Source of the DNA: Akkermansiaceae bacterium
Lineage (GTDB): Bacteria > Verrucomicrobiota > Verrucomicrobiia > Verrucomicrobiales > Akkermansiaceae
Direction of reading: 5' to 3'
Assembly (NCBI GenBank): GCA_024233115.1
Contig: JACKQB010000001.1
Coordinates: 558,001 to 622,000, forward strand
DNA: 64,000 bases
In this document: positions 53,201 to 60,475 of the stretch, piece after piece
Layout: each line of letters opens with the position of its first letter
How positions within the stretch are numbered: the stretch's first letter is position 1
Notes under the pieces: generated by a model
Database searches by the model: none
What the model was told of the DNA's origin: nothing
Seen by the model: only the letters and a program-made list of their open reading frames with translations
Translations under genes and position numbers: made by a program

Positions 53201-53305
53201 AAGGGAGAACACAATATTTCCCTGACTCCAGACAGTGCCAAATTCATCAAAAACCTTGTGATGAAGGAGTATCTTGCTGAGTATCACGGACAGCAACCAG
53301 CATGA
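50207..53305 (+). CDS. hsdR: type I restriction endonuclease, R (motor/nuclease) subunit
   Basis: 1032 aa. It cleaves unmodified DNA after ATP-driven translocation as part of an R2M2S complex. The PD-(D/E)xK nuclease is at the N-terminus (RPDITLL with D122, VFIEVKKPN with E136 and K138). The superfamily 2 helicase motor follows: IIWHTQGSGKTAL (Walker A, about residue 320), LDEVHRSYNPEG (Walker B), GLTGTPL, and FNMLLTGFDAK with ALTRVNRTY. A long coiled-coil C-terminus (about 780-1000) contacts HsdM. No interruption is seen. Its stop overlaps the hsdM start by 4 nt. First gene of a five-gene operon. Confidence 0.95.
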   Translation: MSAKFNEDSRVKIPSILHLVSMGYDYLSLKDHKWDSSNNIFTDVFKEAVDRINGGLEPPELNRIYKDLSLKLDNEDLGKAFYEAITTQSGTKLIDFEDFSNNTFHVVTELPCVNGDEEFRPDITLLINGMPLVFIEVKKPNNRNGILAERRRINTRFQNKKFRRFVNITQLMVFSNNMEYDDSSPEPLQGAYYASPSYTEPIFNYFREENEPDLAKPLTQVGEVTENFILKDTNLQSIKDTPEFATNKSPDTPTNRLSTALFSRARLAFLLKFGIAYVHGTHGGYEKHIMRYPQIFATMAIEQALENGTRKGIIWHTQGSGKTALAYYNVHHLTDYFSRKGIIPKFYFIVDRIDLLTQASHEFKSRGLVVHTVNSRDAFARDIRSTHAIHNDSGRPEITVVNIQKFKDESDVVTAADYDIKLQRVYFLDEVHRSYNPEGSFLSNLNESDPNAIKIGLTGTPLIGDNLRSRDLFGDYIHKYYYNASIADGYTLRLIREEIETKYKMELAAVLEEIDILKDGKNRKQLNAHAKFVEPMLDYIVRDFEQSRIAYGDPTIGAMVICDSAEQARMMAEVFERKYSSHHYDYSSGIGDYARAAGKTVPYHTREVKAHTVNSHALILHDVGTKDDRRQWVEDFKDGNIDILFVFNMLLTGFDAKRLKKLYLGRIIKAHNLLQALTRVNRTYKSFRYGYVVDFVDISKQFKKTNEDYFRELEGELGSEIDHYSNLFKTEQEITAEIEEIKHVLLHFDTDNAETFSQQISEIQDRDTMRELTRALNNARSLYNLIRLSGQYEMLNELDFRKLTRLSIEANNHLALLNEKHALEQGDETKNLLNVALEDILFMFHKTGESELVIADELKNSLRKTREGLGGSIDPGDPEFLSLKAELERIFQKMNLQEMTQEDMKAYIEALDDLHARARELERKNQLLRAKYANDAKYARIHKRLREKGEPTRDERKLIKALQDLKKRTDEQLVHNSQILNNESFSEKEMVRIVIEQFKGEHNISLTPDSAKFIKNLVMKEYLAEYHGQQPA

Positions 53306-54936
53306 CCACTACACGCACTTTTCAAACCCAGGCGACCACTCTCATCGACGACCTCAAGGCCGTCTGCGCGAACTACGGCCTCGGCAACGATGGCAATGAG
53401 TTCAAGATCATCACCCAGGTCTTTCTCTACAAGTTCCTCAACGATAAATTCGCTTATGAGGTCAAGAAAATCGACCCCAAGCTCAGGAAGGCGGAATCGT
53501 GGGAGGACGCGCTCGCCGCCTACCCGGCGGACGACTACGAGATGCTCCTGCTCCAGCTCGGCGCAGGTACCGCCCAGCTCCAGCCCGCACACCTGATCTC
53601 CGCCCTTTTTGCCAAGACCAACGATGACAACTTCGCCACCACCTTCGACGACACCCTCATCGACATCGCCGCGCTGAACTCGGACATCTTTTCGGTAAAA
53701 ACAGAAGGCGGCTCGAAGATCGTCCTCTTTGAGCGCATCAGCAACTACATCTCCGATCCCTCGAAACGCGACAGCTTCTGCCGCGCGATGATGAACAAGC
53801 TGATCCACTTTTCCTTCGAGCAAATCTTCTCCGAGAAATTCGATTTCTTTGCCACCCTCTTCGAGTATCTCATCAAGGATTACAACAAGGACGGCGGCGG
53901 CAAATACGCCGAGTATTACACCCCGCACGCCGTCGCCAAGATCATGGCCGCCTGCCTGGTCCCCGGTGGCGGGAAAATCCGGAACGTCACCTGCTATGAC
54001 CCCTCCGCAGGCTCGGGCACGCTGCTGATGAACCTCGCCCACGCCATCGGTGAGGACAAGTGCTCGATCTACTCACAGGACATTTCACAGAAGTCTTCCA
54101 GTCTGCTGCGCCTGAACCTGATCCTCAACAACCTCGTCCACTCGATCCCCAACATCATCCAGGGCAACACCATCCACCACCCCTACCACAAGGACGCCGA
54201 CACCGGCACGCTCAGGAAGTTCGACTACATCGTCTCCAACCCACCCTTCAAGCTCGACTTCTCAGACTTCCGCGACGACCTCGATACTAAGGCGAACAAG
54301 GACCGCTTCTTCGCAGGCATTCCCAAGGTCCCCGCCAAGTCCAGGGACAAGATGGCCATCTACTTGCTCTTCATCCAGCACATCATCCATTCACTCAGTG
54401 AAAAAGGCCACGCCGCCATCGTGGTGCCGACAGGATTCATCACCGCGCAGTCCGGCATCGATAAAAACATCCGCCAGCACCTGGTTGAAAACAAGATGCT
54501 CGCCGGCGTGGTCTCCATGCCCTCCAACATCTTCGCCACCACCGGCACCAACGTCTCCATCCTCTTCCTCGATGCCACTAACAAAAAAGACGTAGTCCTA
54601 ATCGACGCCTCTAACCTCGGCACCAAGGTCAAGGAAGGCAAAAACCAGAAGACGCTACTCAGCTCCGGGGAAGAAGACCGCATCATCGCCACCTTCAACA
54701 ACAAACAAGCCGTCGATGACCTCTCCGTCGTGGTCAGCTACGACGACATCACCGCCAAAAACTACTCCCTCAGCGCCGGCCAATACTTCGAGGTGAAAAT
54801 CGAATACGTGGATATTACCCACGAGCAGTTTGAACAGAAGATGGGCGGCTATCAGGAAAGGCTGGATGAGCTGTTCAAGGAGTCGCGGAAATTGGAGAAG
54901 GCGATTGCCAAGAACCTTGAGAAAATTGATTTATGA
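53302..54936 (+). CDS. hsdM: type I DNA methyltransferase, M subunit
   Basis: 544 aa, N6-adenine methyltransferase. It has an N-terminal HsdM helical domain, the YAEYYTPHAVAKIMA segment, AdoMet motif I DPSAGSGTLLMNLAHAIG (about residue 233) and catalytic motif IV NPPF (about 313, IVSNPPFKLDF). A C-terminal helix (QERLDELFKESRKLEKAIAK) pairs with HsdS. It overlaps both neighbours by 4 nt (ATGA). Modifies the host's own recognition sites and forms the core of the restriction complex. Confidence 0.96.
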   Translation: MTTTRTFQTQATTLIDDLKAVCANYGLGNDGNEFKIITQVFLYKFLNDKFAYEVKKIDPKLRKAESWEDALAAYPADDYEMLLLQLGAGTAQLQPAHLISALFAKTNDDNFATTFDDTLIDIAALNSDIFSVKTEGGSKIVLFERISNYISDPSKRDSFCRAMMNKLIHFSFEQIFSEKFDFFATLFEYLIKDYNKDGGGKYAEYYTPHAVAKIMAACLVPGGGKIRNVTCYDPSAGSGTLLMNLAHAIGEDKCSIYSQDISQKSSSLLRLNLILNNLVHSIPNIIQGNTIHHPYHKDADTGTLRKFDYIVSNPPFKLDFSDFRDDLDTKANKDRFFAGIPKVPAKSRDKMAIYLLFIQHIIHSLSEKGHAAIVVPTGFITAQSGIDKNIRQHLVENKMLAGVVSMPSNIFATTGTNVSILFLDATNKKDVVLIDASNLGTKVKEGKNQKTLLSSGEEDRIIATFNNKQAVDDLSVVVSYDDITAKNYSLSAGQYFEVKIEYVDITHEQFEQKMGGYQERLDELFKESRKLEKAIAKNLEKIDL

Positions 54937-56213
54937 TGGATCTGACCAAACATAAATTTAGTGAACTCTACGCGATGAGTTCCGGTATTTCTACTGGCAA
55001 AGATCAAGCTGGGCATGGATCTCCATTTGTATCGTTTACATCGGTGTTCAATAATTATTTTTTGCCGACAAGCCTCCCTGACCTCATGTCCACTTCAGAA
55101 AAGGAACAGGAAACTTATTCAGTCAAGGAAGGTGATATTTTCCTAACAAGGACAAGCGAAACATTGGATGAGCTTGGGATGAGTTGTGTGGTGACAGAGG
55201 ACTATCCCAAAGCGACATATAGTGGATTTTTAAAACGGCTGAGGCCAAGTCAATCGAAAAAGGCATATCATAAGTATATGGCGTTCTACCTGCGGAGCGG
55301 ATTGTTCAGAAAGACGATGAACAATAATGCGGTGATGACCCTCAGGTGTAGTCTGAATGAACAGATCTTTTCGTATCTGAATCTGCTTCTCCCAAATTAC
55401 GATGAGCAAGTCAAAGTGGGTGATTTCCTTTATCTGATCCATCAAAAAATGGAACTCAACAAGCGCATCAACGCGGAGCTGGAGGGCATGGCGAAATTGC
55501 TCTACGACTACTGGTTTGTGCAGTTTGAGTTCCCCGTCACCGCCGCCCAAGCCGCCGCCATGGGCAAGCCCCACCTCGAAGGCAAACCCTACAAATCCTC
55601 CGGCGGCAAAATGATTTATGACGCACAGCTCAAACGCGATATACCCGAAGGCTGGCAAGTTGGAAACCTACCGGATATTGCAACCTTCACAAACGGCATA
55701 GCTTGCCAAAAATACCCGCCAAATGGCGGCGATACGCTTAGGGTCATTAAAATCCGGGAGATGCGTGACGGCTTTACCCAAAACTCGGAAACAGTGACCT
55801 CAGAGGTTCCGGCTAAAGTAATTGTCCACAATGGGGACATTCTTTTTTCGTGGTCAGCATCCCTTGAAGTCATGTTGTGGGCCGGAGGTAAAGGCGCTTT
55901 AAATCAACATATATTCAGAGTCACATCAGCAACCTATCCTCGCTCCTTCTGCTATTTTACGCTCTTGAACTATCTGCAACATTTCAAGATGATCGCCGAA
56001 CTGCGTAAAACTACCATGGGACACATTACCAAAGACCATTTGGATCAAAGCCGTATTGCGATCCCTCCACTGGAACTGACGGAACAGCTCGATGCAAAGC
56101 TCAATCTCATCATTGAGCAAACACAAAACCTCCATCAACAAAACCAACACCTAACCACCCTCCGCGACTGGCTCCTCCCCATGCTCATGAACGGGCAAGT
56201 CACGGTGGAATAA
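54933..56213 (+). CDS. hsdS: type I restriction-modification specificity subunit
   Basis: 426 aa. HsdS reads the bipartite DNA target through two target-recognition domains. TRD1 spans about residues 1-165, the first conserved helical spacer about 168-205 (HQKMELNKRINAELEGMAKL), TRD2 about 225-370 (GWQVGNLPDIATFTNG; NGDILFSWSASLEV), and the second spacer ends in LLPMLMNGQVTV. TRD1 has an unusual N-terminus without the common GW...LG lead. Both TRDs look more AT-rich than the spacers and hsdM, a sign of domain exchange. It overlaps hsdM by 4 nt and ends 4 nt before the ATPase gene. Confidence 0.93.
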   Translation: MMDLTKHKFSELYAMSSGISTGKDQAGHGSPFVSFTSVFNNYFLPTSLPDLMSTSEKEQETYSVKEGDIFLTRTSETLDELGMSCVVTEDYPKATYSGFLKRLRPSQSKKAYHKYMAFYLRSGLFRKTMNNNAVMTLRCSLNEQIFSYLNLLLPNYDEQVKVGDFLYLIHQKMELNKRINAELEGMAKLLYDYWFVQFEFPVTAAQAAAMGKPHLEGKPYKSSGGKMIYDAQLKRDIPEGWQVGNLPDIATFTNGIACQKYPPNGGDTLRVIKIREMRDGFTQNSETVTSEVPAKVIVHNGDILFSWSASLEVMLWAGGKGALNQHIFRVTSATYPRSFCYFTLLNYLQHFKMIAELRKTTMGHITKDHLDQSRIAIPPLELTEQLDAKLNLIIEQTQNLHQQNQHLTTLRDWLLPMLMNGQVTVE

Positions 56214-56217
56214 CCCC

Positions 56218-57159
56218 ATGGCACACGAACTCCGACTCCCGGCAGAAGCCAAGGAACGCGGTCTGAGCGTGTTGGTTCCGTTGCTCAATGCGGCCGAGGG
56301 AAGGGACGAGGTGAGGGTCGATTTTCAGGAGGTGCGTTTTTACCATCCGGCATCCATTGTTGTGCTGCTGGCTCGTCTCAGGCAATGGGGCAAGGATGGC
56401 AAACAACTCTACGGCTGTCATTTTAACAAATGCCCCGCGCGCGATTACCTGAAGCGGATGGACTTTTTTGATCAATTGGGCCTTCAGCTCGATGAACCGT
56501 TCCAACGTCACAACGCCGCAGGACGTTTTGTCTCGATCAGGAAAATTACCAGCGGTCATGGCATTGATCGTATTGCCCGTGAAGTGGCATCCTGCATGGC
56601 TCGTGAATCAACGGACGTCCTTGAGTGCCTCAGTTACGCCATCGGTGAAATCATCACCAACGTCGCCCAGCACTCACAGGGCGAAGGGTTTTTATGTGCC
56701 CAGCGCTACCCTGCCACCGGGGTGGTGCGTGTGGCCGTGGCGGACAACGGCATAGGCCTCCGCCGCAGCTTTGATGGAACCCCTCTGGAACAAGAACTCC
56801 ACAGCCCTCTGGACGCCCTGCAAAAAGCCATGGAGCCCAAGGTTTCCGCCGCTTTACTCCGTCCACCCACCGGCCCTTACGCGCAACCCGTCAACCGAGG
56901 TGTCGGGCTGTCAATGGTCGATGAACTGGTGCGCCAAACCTACGGAAGAATGCAGGTCATCACAGAAGATGCCGTTTACACCCGCATCGGTGACACCGGG
57001 GCAAGATTCCAGCAAAACAGCGGCTTGACGACTCCTGGAGTGCTCGTCAGCATTGAGATGACAATCGATGAAATCGTTGATTACCAGAGCATTATCAACG
57101 ATGTCCGTGCCCGTATCCTTCCCTCTGGGCTTGACAACTGGGATGAAATGTTCGAATAG
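56218..57159 (+). CDS. STAS-like plus GHKL ATPase protein (anti-sigma-kinase-like)
   Basis: 313 aa. The N-terminal 90 residues alternate strands and helices (VRVDFQEVRFYHPASIVVLL) in a STAS-like way. The second half is a histidine-kinase-type ATPase: N-box with E144 and N148 (AIGEIITNVAQHSQG), G1 box DNGIG at 176-180, and G2 box NRGVGLSMVDELV around 226-238. No dimerisation/phospho-acceptor His domain is evident, so it is like the SpoIIAB/RsbW serine kinases rather than a two-component sensor. It starts 4 nt after hsdS and is followed after 1 nt by a DUF4325 gene, a plausible partner or substrate. The role within a restriction operon is unknown; switching restriction on or off is an inference. 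Confidence 0.75.
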   Translation: MAHELRLPAEAKERGLSVLVPLLNAAEGRDEVRVDFQEVRFYHPASIVVLLARLRQWGKDGKQLYGCHFNKCPARDYLKRMDFFDQLGLQLDEPFQRHNAAGRFVSIRKITSGHGIDRIAREVASCMARESTDVLECLSYAIGEIITNVAQHSQGEGFLCAQRYPATGVVRVAVADNGIGLRRSFDGTPLEQELHSPLDALQKAMEPKVSAALLRPPTGPYAQPVNRGVGLSMVDELVRQTYGRMQVITEDAVYTRIGDTGARFQQNSGLTTPGVLVSIEMTIDEIVDYQSIINDVRARILPSGLDNWDEMFE

Positions 57160-57160
57160 T

Positions 57161-57469
57161 ATGGCCGTGAATCTCGAATTCAAACTACACGATCACGTGG
57201 GAACCTTTGCTGCCAATGGCACCTTGGGCGATCAGTTGCGTCGTCAGGAAATCGAGCCACATTGGGAAAAAGCAGATAAGATCGTGCTCAATTTCGTGGG
57301 TGTCAGCTCGATGACAGATTCCTTTGTCAACGCCTTTATCGGCAACCTGGTGGAAGGCCATCCCGCCGATTTCAAGAGCAAGCTACGTTTCGTGAATTGC
57401 AGCCCGCTGGTAACCACCTTCATCAAGGGTGCCCTACAATTCGCCAGTAAGCGCATGAGCCACGCTTGA
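57161..57469 (+). CDS. DUF4325 STAS-like protein
   Basis: 102 aa from the ATG at 57161 (TAGTATG junction with the previous stop). The pattern KIVLNFVGVSSMTDSFVNAF and IGNLVEG is that of DUF4325, which structurally recalls anti-anti-sigma STAS proteins. S and T residues in SSMTDSF occupy the place where SpoIIAA-type proteins are phosphorylated. Immediate coupling to the GHKL ATPase gene suggests a kinase-substrate or binding pair. It is the last gene of the hsd operon. Confidence 0.75.
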   Translation: MAVNLEFKLHDHVGTFAANGTLGDQLRRQEIEPHWEKADKIVLNFVGVSSMTDSFVNAFIGNLVEGHPADFKSKLRFVNCSPLVTTFIKGALQFASKRMSHA

Positions 57470-57579
57470 TTCGCCAATGCCCTCTACCTGCTCAAAGGCA
57501 ACTGGGTAGGACAGCACTACGGGACAGGCCTTTTGCAGTTCAAAAGATTGTTTTTACGGGGGGCGAAGATGATTGTTCG

Positions 57580-57753
57580 CTACGGTTCCGGGCAGTCGTC
57601 CTCGCCGTGGATGGCGGCCTCGATGTAGTAGGCGGCGACGACGGGGTCCGAGCCGAGGGCGATGAGCTGGCGGACAGCTTCTTTTTCGGAGAGTGTGCCC
57701 TCACTGGCGGCTTGTTTGATGGCGGCGGCCTTGGCAATTGTTTCCTGGTCCAT
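57580..57753 (-). CDS. tiny acidic helical protein (paralogue 1)
   Basis: 57 aa: MDQETIAKAAAIKQAASEG, then TLSEKEAVRQLIALGSDP and VVAAYYIEAAIHGEDDCPEP. It is soluble and mostly helical. The EAVRQLIALGSDPVVAAYYI part resembles AAIAALIKLGTHPDHAREMV of the next gene upstream, so the two are probably tandem paralogues. It is last in a leftward run of three tiny genes converging on the hsd operon. No family is recognised. Codon use is GC-rich like the host genes, which supports real coding. Confidence 0.5.
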   Translation of the reverse strand: MDQETIAKAAAIKQAASEGTLSEKEAVRQLIALGSDPVVAAYYIEAAIHGEDDCPEP

Positions 57754-57767
57754 TGGAATTTCTGGCG

Positions 57768-57944
57768 TTAGTCCTCCACGTGCAGGTCACTGTGGCCGGT
57801 GGCTACGTGTACCATTTCCCGGGCGTGGTCGGGATGGGTGCCAAGTTTGATGAGTGCGGCGATGGCGGCGGCTGGCTCGAGCTTTCCGGCGGCGACATCG
57901 TTGGTGATGCGGAGGGCTTGTTTCTGCGTGTCTGTGAGGTCCAT
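57768..57944 (-). CDS. tiny helical protein (paralogue 2)
   Basis: 58 aa: MDLTDTQKQALRITNDVAAG, then KLEPAAAIAALIKLGTHPDH and AREMVHVATGHSDLHVED. Spacing to the neighbours is 14 nt downstream and 2 nt upstream, as in an operon. It shares a G-x-L/LIxLGxxP pattern with paralogue 1. No known family. Confidence 0.5.
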   Translation of the reverse strand: MDLTDTQKQALRITNDVAAGKLEPAAAIAALIKLGTHPDHAREMVHVATGHSDLHVED

Positions 57945-57946
57945 GT

Positions 57947-58192
57947 TCAGCAGATGAGGGTTGGGCAGTCACCGCCGTCGTGGGTGAGGGTGTAGGTGGT
58001 GCCTGGGCGGCGTTTGCAAAAATAGGCGACGGCTTGCTCGAGCTTTTCAGCGGGGACGGGGAATTGGGCGTTGTCAAAGAGGTTGGGGTTTCCGTGGATT
58101 TCAATGTTGCTGCGGATGGTGTCATAGAGGTATTCCTGGATGATGGTGAGGCTGTTCTGCCCCTTGTGGAGTGTAATGGTGTAGGTTCTCAT
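57947..58192 (-). CDS. small protein of unknown function, first of the tiny-gene operon
   Basis: 81 aa. It begins MRTYTITLHKGQNSLTIIQE with beta character, has a middle FDNAQFPVPAEKLEQAVAYF and ends in a Cys-containing tail (GGDCPTLIC). The stop codon is 2 nt before paralogue 2. It lies between the tiny genes and the right 36-bp repeat, so all three belong to the island. No family recognised. Confidence 0.5.
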   Translation of the reverse strand: MRTYTITLHKGQNSLTIIQEYLYDTIRSNIEIHGNPNLFDNAQFPVPAEKLEQAVAYFCKRRPGTTYTLTHDGGDCPTLIC

Positions 58193-58290
58193 GGCGGTGG
58201 TTATTCAAAGATGGAGTGGATGAGCTGCCAAGTCTCCAGGAAGGATTAGTGCCATTCAGGTCTGTCACGTAGTGTGGTCCCGTAGTGTGC

Positions 58291-58326
58291 GTAAATCAAG
58301 GGGTATGGGCGGTTTTATGGGTCGGG
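58291..58326. repeat. right 36-bp direct repeat (candidate attR)
   Basis: Perfect copy of 49934-49969 in the same orientation. To its left the symmetric extension CCTTG seen at the left copy is absent (tgtgc instead). The pair bounds an 8.4-kb segment with the hsd operon and the tiny genes. Confidence 0.8.
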
Positions 58327-58475
58327 AAAAAATTGGGGTTGCCAGAATATCCTTACCGTCTCGGGGCGTTTTTGCGTATTTCGTGTCAAAAATAAAACCC
58401 TTGTTCTCCATGCCTCCCCCTGGATTGTCTGCCCGGACCCGACCACTTGTCGCCTCCCGCAAAAAAACGTGGCTG

Positions 58476-60254
58476 TTATCGCACCTCGATTTCCACCGTG
58501 CCGGAGACGGTGTCTGTTAGGGTCCAGCGCGTGCCGCTGCGGGTGGCGGCGACCTTTTTGCCGTCCACCAGGACCGTGGATGAGCCGGCTGCGGCGGGTA
58601 GGTCGATGTGCGCAGGGAGCTTCGCGGGAAGTGTGAGGGAGAGCTTGAATGTCTTGTCCTGGATCCAGTGGATGAGGATCGGCCCGCGGGGGGTGGGCAC
58701 CTTGCCCTTGGCGTGTTTCAGCCCGCCGGTGTGCGGTCGGATCGAGGCGCGTTTCCAGCCGGGTTCGGCGGCTTGGGCGCCGAGGAGGTAGCGGGGCAGG
58801 AGATTGGCCGGGGCGGCGCCCCAGGCGTGGTTCCAGTCCTGGTTCGGTTTGTATTTCTGGTCCCAGGCCTCCCAGGTGATGGTGGTGCCGCTGTTGACCA
58901 TGTGTTTCCAGCTACGGTCGTTGTCGGCGGTGATCAGGTCGAGCGCCTTGTCGGCGGCTCCGTTTTCAAACAGGCCCTCCAGCAGGTACTGGGCGGCGTA
59001 AACCGAGCAGTCCATGCCCTTGGCGCGCAGGAAATTGATGACGCTGGCTCTGTTTTCCTCCGGCACAAGCCCGAAGGCGAGGGGGAAGAAGTTCGCGTGA
59101 TGGGACGCGTGCCGGGTGCCGACGCCATCGACGTAGATGCCGCGCTTTGTGTCGAAGAGCTGGTTCTGGAACTCGGCGTGGGTCTTGTTGAAACGCGCCT
59201 CGAGCTCCCCGGCCTCACCGTCCCTGCCGATGGCGCGGGCCAGAGCCGCCAGGCGTTGAATGGCGGCGAGGTGGAAGGCGTTGACCACGGTGTTTTTCGC
59301 GGTGAAGACGTAGCCGTCGCGCTCCGTCTTCGGCCAGTCGACGATGTCGGATTTTTTCCTCTGCCGGGCGTCGCTGGTGACGAGTCCGTCGGGGCCGGCG
59401 CGTTCAAGGAGGGCCTTGGTTTTGAGTTTTTCGTAGCGCGGGGCGATCCATTCCCTGTCGCCCGTTTGCATCCAATCGGCGTGCGCGATGAAGATCATGT
59501 GGGGCGCCCACTCAGTCGGCCAGGTGGCGAAATGGATCAGTCGGTCGTAGGTGTCGCGTGCGAAGCGGATGTCGTTGTCGGTGTAGTAATGGCTGAGCTG
59601 GTTCAGATAAGAATCCGCCTCGTAGGGGATGCGCTCGCGGTCGCCATCGACATAGACGCCGGCGAAGGTGGTGGCCTTGATCGAATACCGGCAGAGTTCC
59701 CAGATACGGTTCAGCGTTTCATCGGAGCACTCGAAGGCGGCGGCGTCATCGTCCCAGGTGGCGGAAAACGCGGCCTGGCGGGTGATTTGGGTGGGTTTCA
59801 GCTCGCCGGGCCAGCCCTCGACCTCGATCCAGCGGAAGGGCAGGACAACCCCCCACTCCCCGGGCGTCAGGATGGCGGGCGGGTGGGCGTCGTTGGTTTT
59901 CTTGGTGTTCCGTTTGTCGGCTGGAGGAGCGATGCGCATCACCGTGCCGGGCTTGGGCTGGATGGTGACGGAGGCGTAGCGGACGGTGCCGGGTGGCTTG
60001 CGGTTGATGCGGCCGTTTTTCAATGCCTCGCCAAAATGCACGGTGATCGGTTGGTCCGCGTTGGCGGGGATGGCCAGCCGGATGTTGGCGAAGGCCACGC
60101 GGCCGAAATCGACGAGGACGGTCCGTTGGTCGGGCGCGGTGACGGCGGCGGGTTGCTGGTCCACCAGCTTCACCGGGGCGGCGGTCAGCGGCCATGCGGT
60201 GAGGGTGGTGATTGCCGCGAGAACGAGGGGTCGGCGGGTCGTGGGAAAATGCAT
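58476..60254 (-). CDS. secreted GH78-like alpha-L-rhamnosidase family protein
   Basis: 592 aa from the ATG at 60254, with a signal peptide ending TAWPLTAAP. A beta-sandwich N-terminal domain (about 20-190) is followed by an alpha/alpha barrel. GVYVDGDRERIPYEADSYL matches the acidic motif of GH78 enzymes, and later HMVNSGTTITWEAWD holds a second acidic pair. A C-terminal beta domain (about 500-592) closes the protein. GH78 releases L-rhamnose from glycans; it is shorter than many members (about 900), so extra carbohydrate-binding modules are absent. The genes upstream on the same strand encode transport proteins, suggesting a sugar or glycoside utilisation unit. Confidence 0.8.
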   Translation of the reverse strand: MHFPTTRRPLVLAAITTLTAWPLTAAPVKLVDQQPAAVTAPDQRTVLVDFGRVAFANIRLAIPANADQPITVHFGEALKNGRINRKPPGTVRYASVTIQPKPGTVMRIAPPADKRNTKKTNDAHPPAILTPGEWGVVLPFRWIEVEGWPGELKPTQITRQAAFSATWDDDAAAFECSDETLNRIWELCRYSIKATTFAGVYVDGDRERIPYEADSYLNQLSHYYTDNDIRFARDTYDRLIHFATWPTEWAPHMIFIAHADWMQTGDREWIAPRYEKLKTKALLERAGPDGLVTSDARQRKKSDIVDWPKTERDGYVFTAKNTVVNAFHLAAIQRLAALARAIGRDGEAGELEARFNKTHAEFQNQLFDTKRGIYVDGVGTRHASHHANFFPLAFGLVPEENRASVINFLRAKGMDCSVYAAQYLLEGLFENGAADKALDLITADNDRSWKHMVNSGTTITWEAWDQKYKPNQDWNHAWGAAPANLLPRYLLGAQAAEPGWKRASIRPHTGGLKHAKGKVPTPRGPILIHWIQDKTFKLSLTLPAKLPAHIDLPAAAGSSTVLVDGKKVAATRSGTRWTLTDTVSGTVEIEVR

Positions 60255-60298
60255 TGTCTGGGGACGGGTGTCCGGTGGTGTTTGGTGTGCGGCGGCGG

Positions 60299-60475
60299 TC
60301 ATTCCGACTTCATCCAGAGTGAGGCGGATAGAAACCAGATGAACGTCCCGGCAAGCAGGAGCTGGTTCATCAACGGCGCGCCGATGCCGCCGGTGAAAAA
60401 CAGGATCGGCGGCAGGATGATGAGCAGCAGTGACGCCCAGCTAACGGGTTTTGCGTATGCGGGTAGGTTTTTCAT
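60299..60475 (-). CDS. small two-helix membrane protein coupled to the permease
   Basis: 58 aa: MKNLPAYAKPVSWASLLLII with a first helix LLLIILPPILFFTGG and a second LLLAGTFIWFLSASLWM. Its start overlaps the stop of the NCS1-type permease gene by 4 nt (ATGA), which strongly supports translation and joint function, as with small subunits of some symporters. It ends 44 nt before the GH78-like gene. No named family. Confidence 0.6.
   Translation of the reverse strand: MKNLPAYAKPVSWASLLLIILPPILFFTGGIGAPLMNQLLLAGTFIWFLSASLWMKSE

Noticed and set aside
49934..58326. Restriction island considered as a prophage or ICE
   Set aside because: No integrase, phage structural, relaxase or conjugation genes are present.
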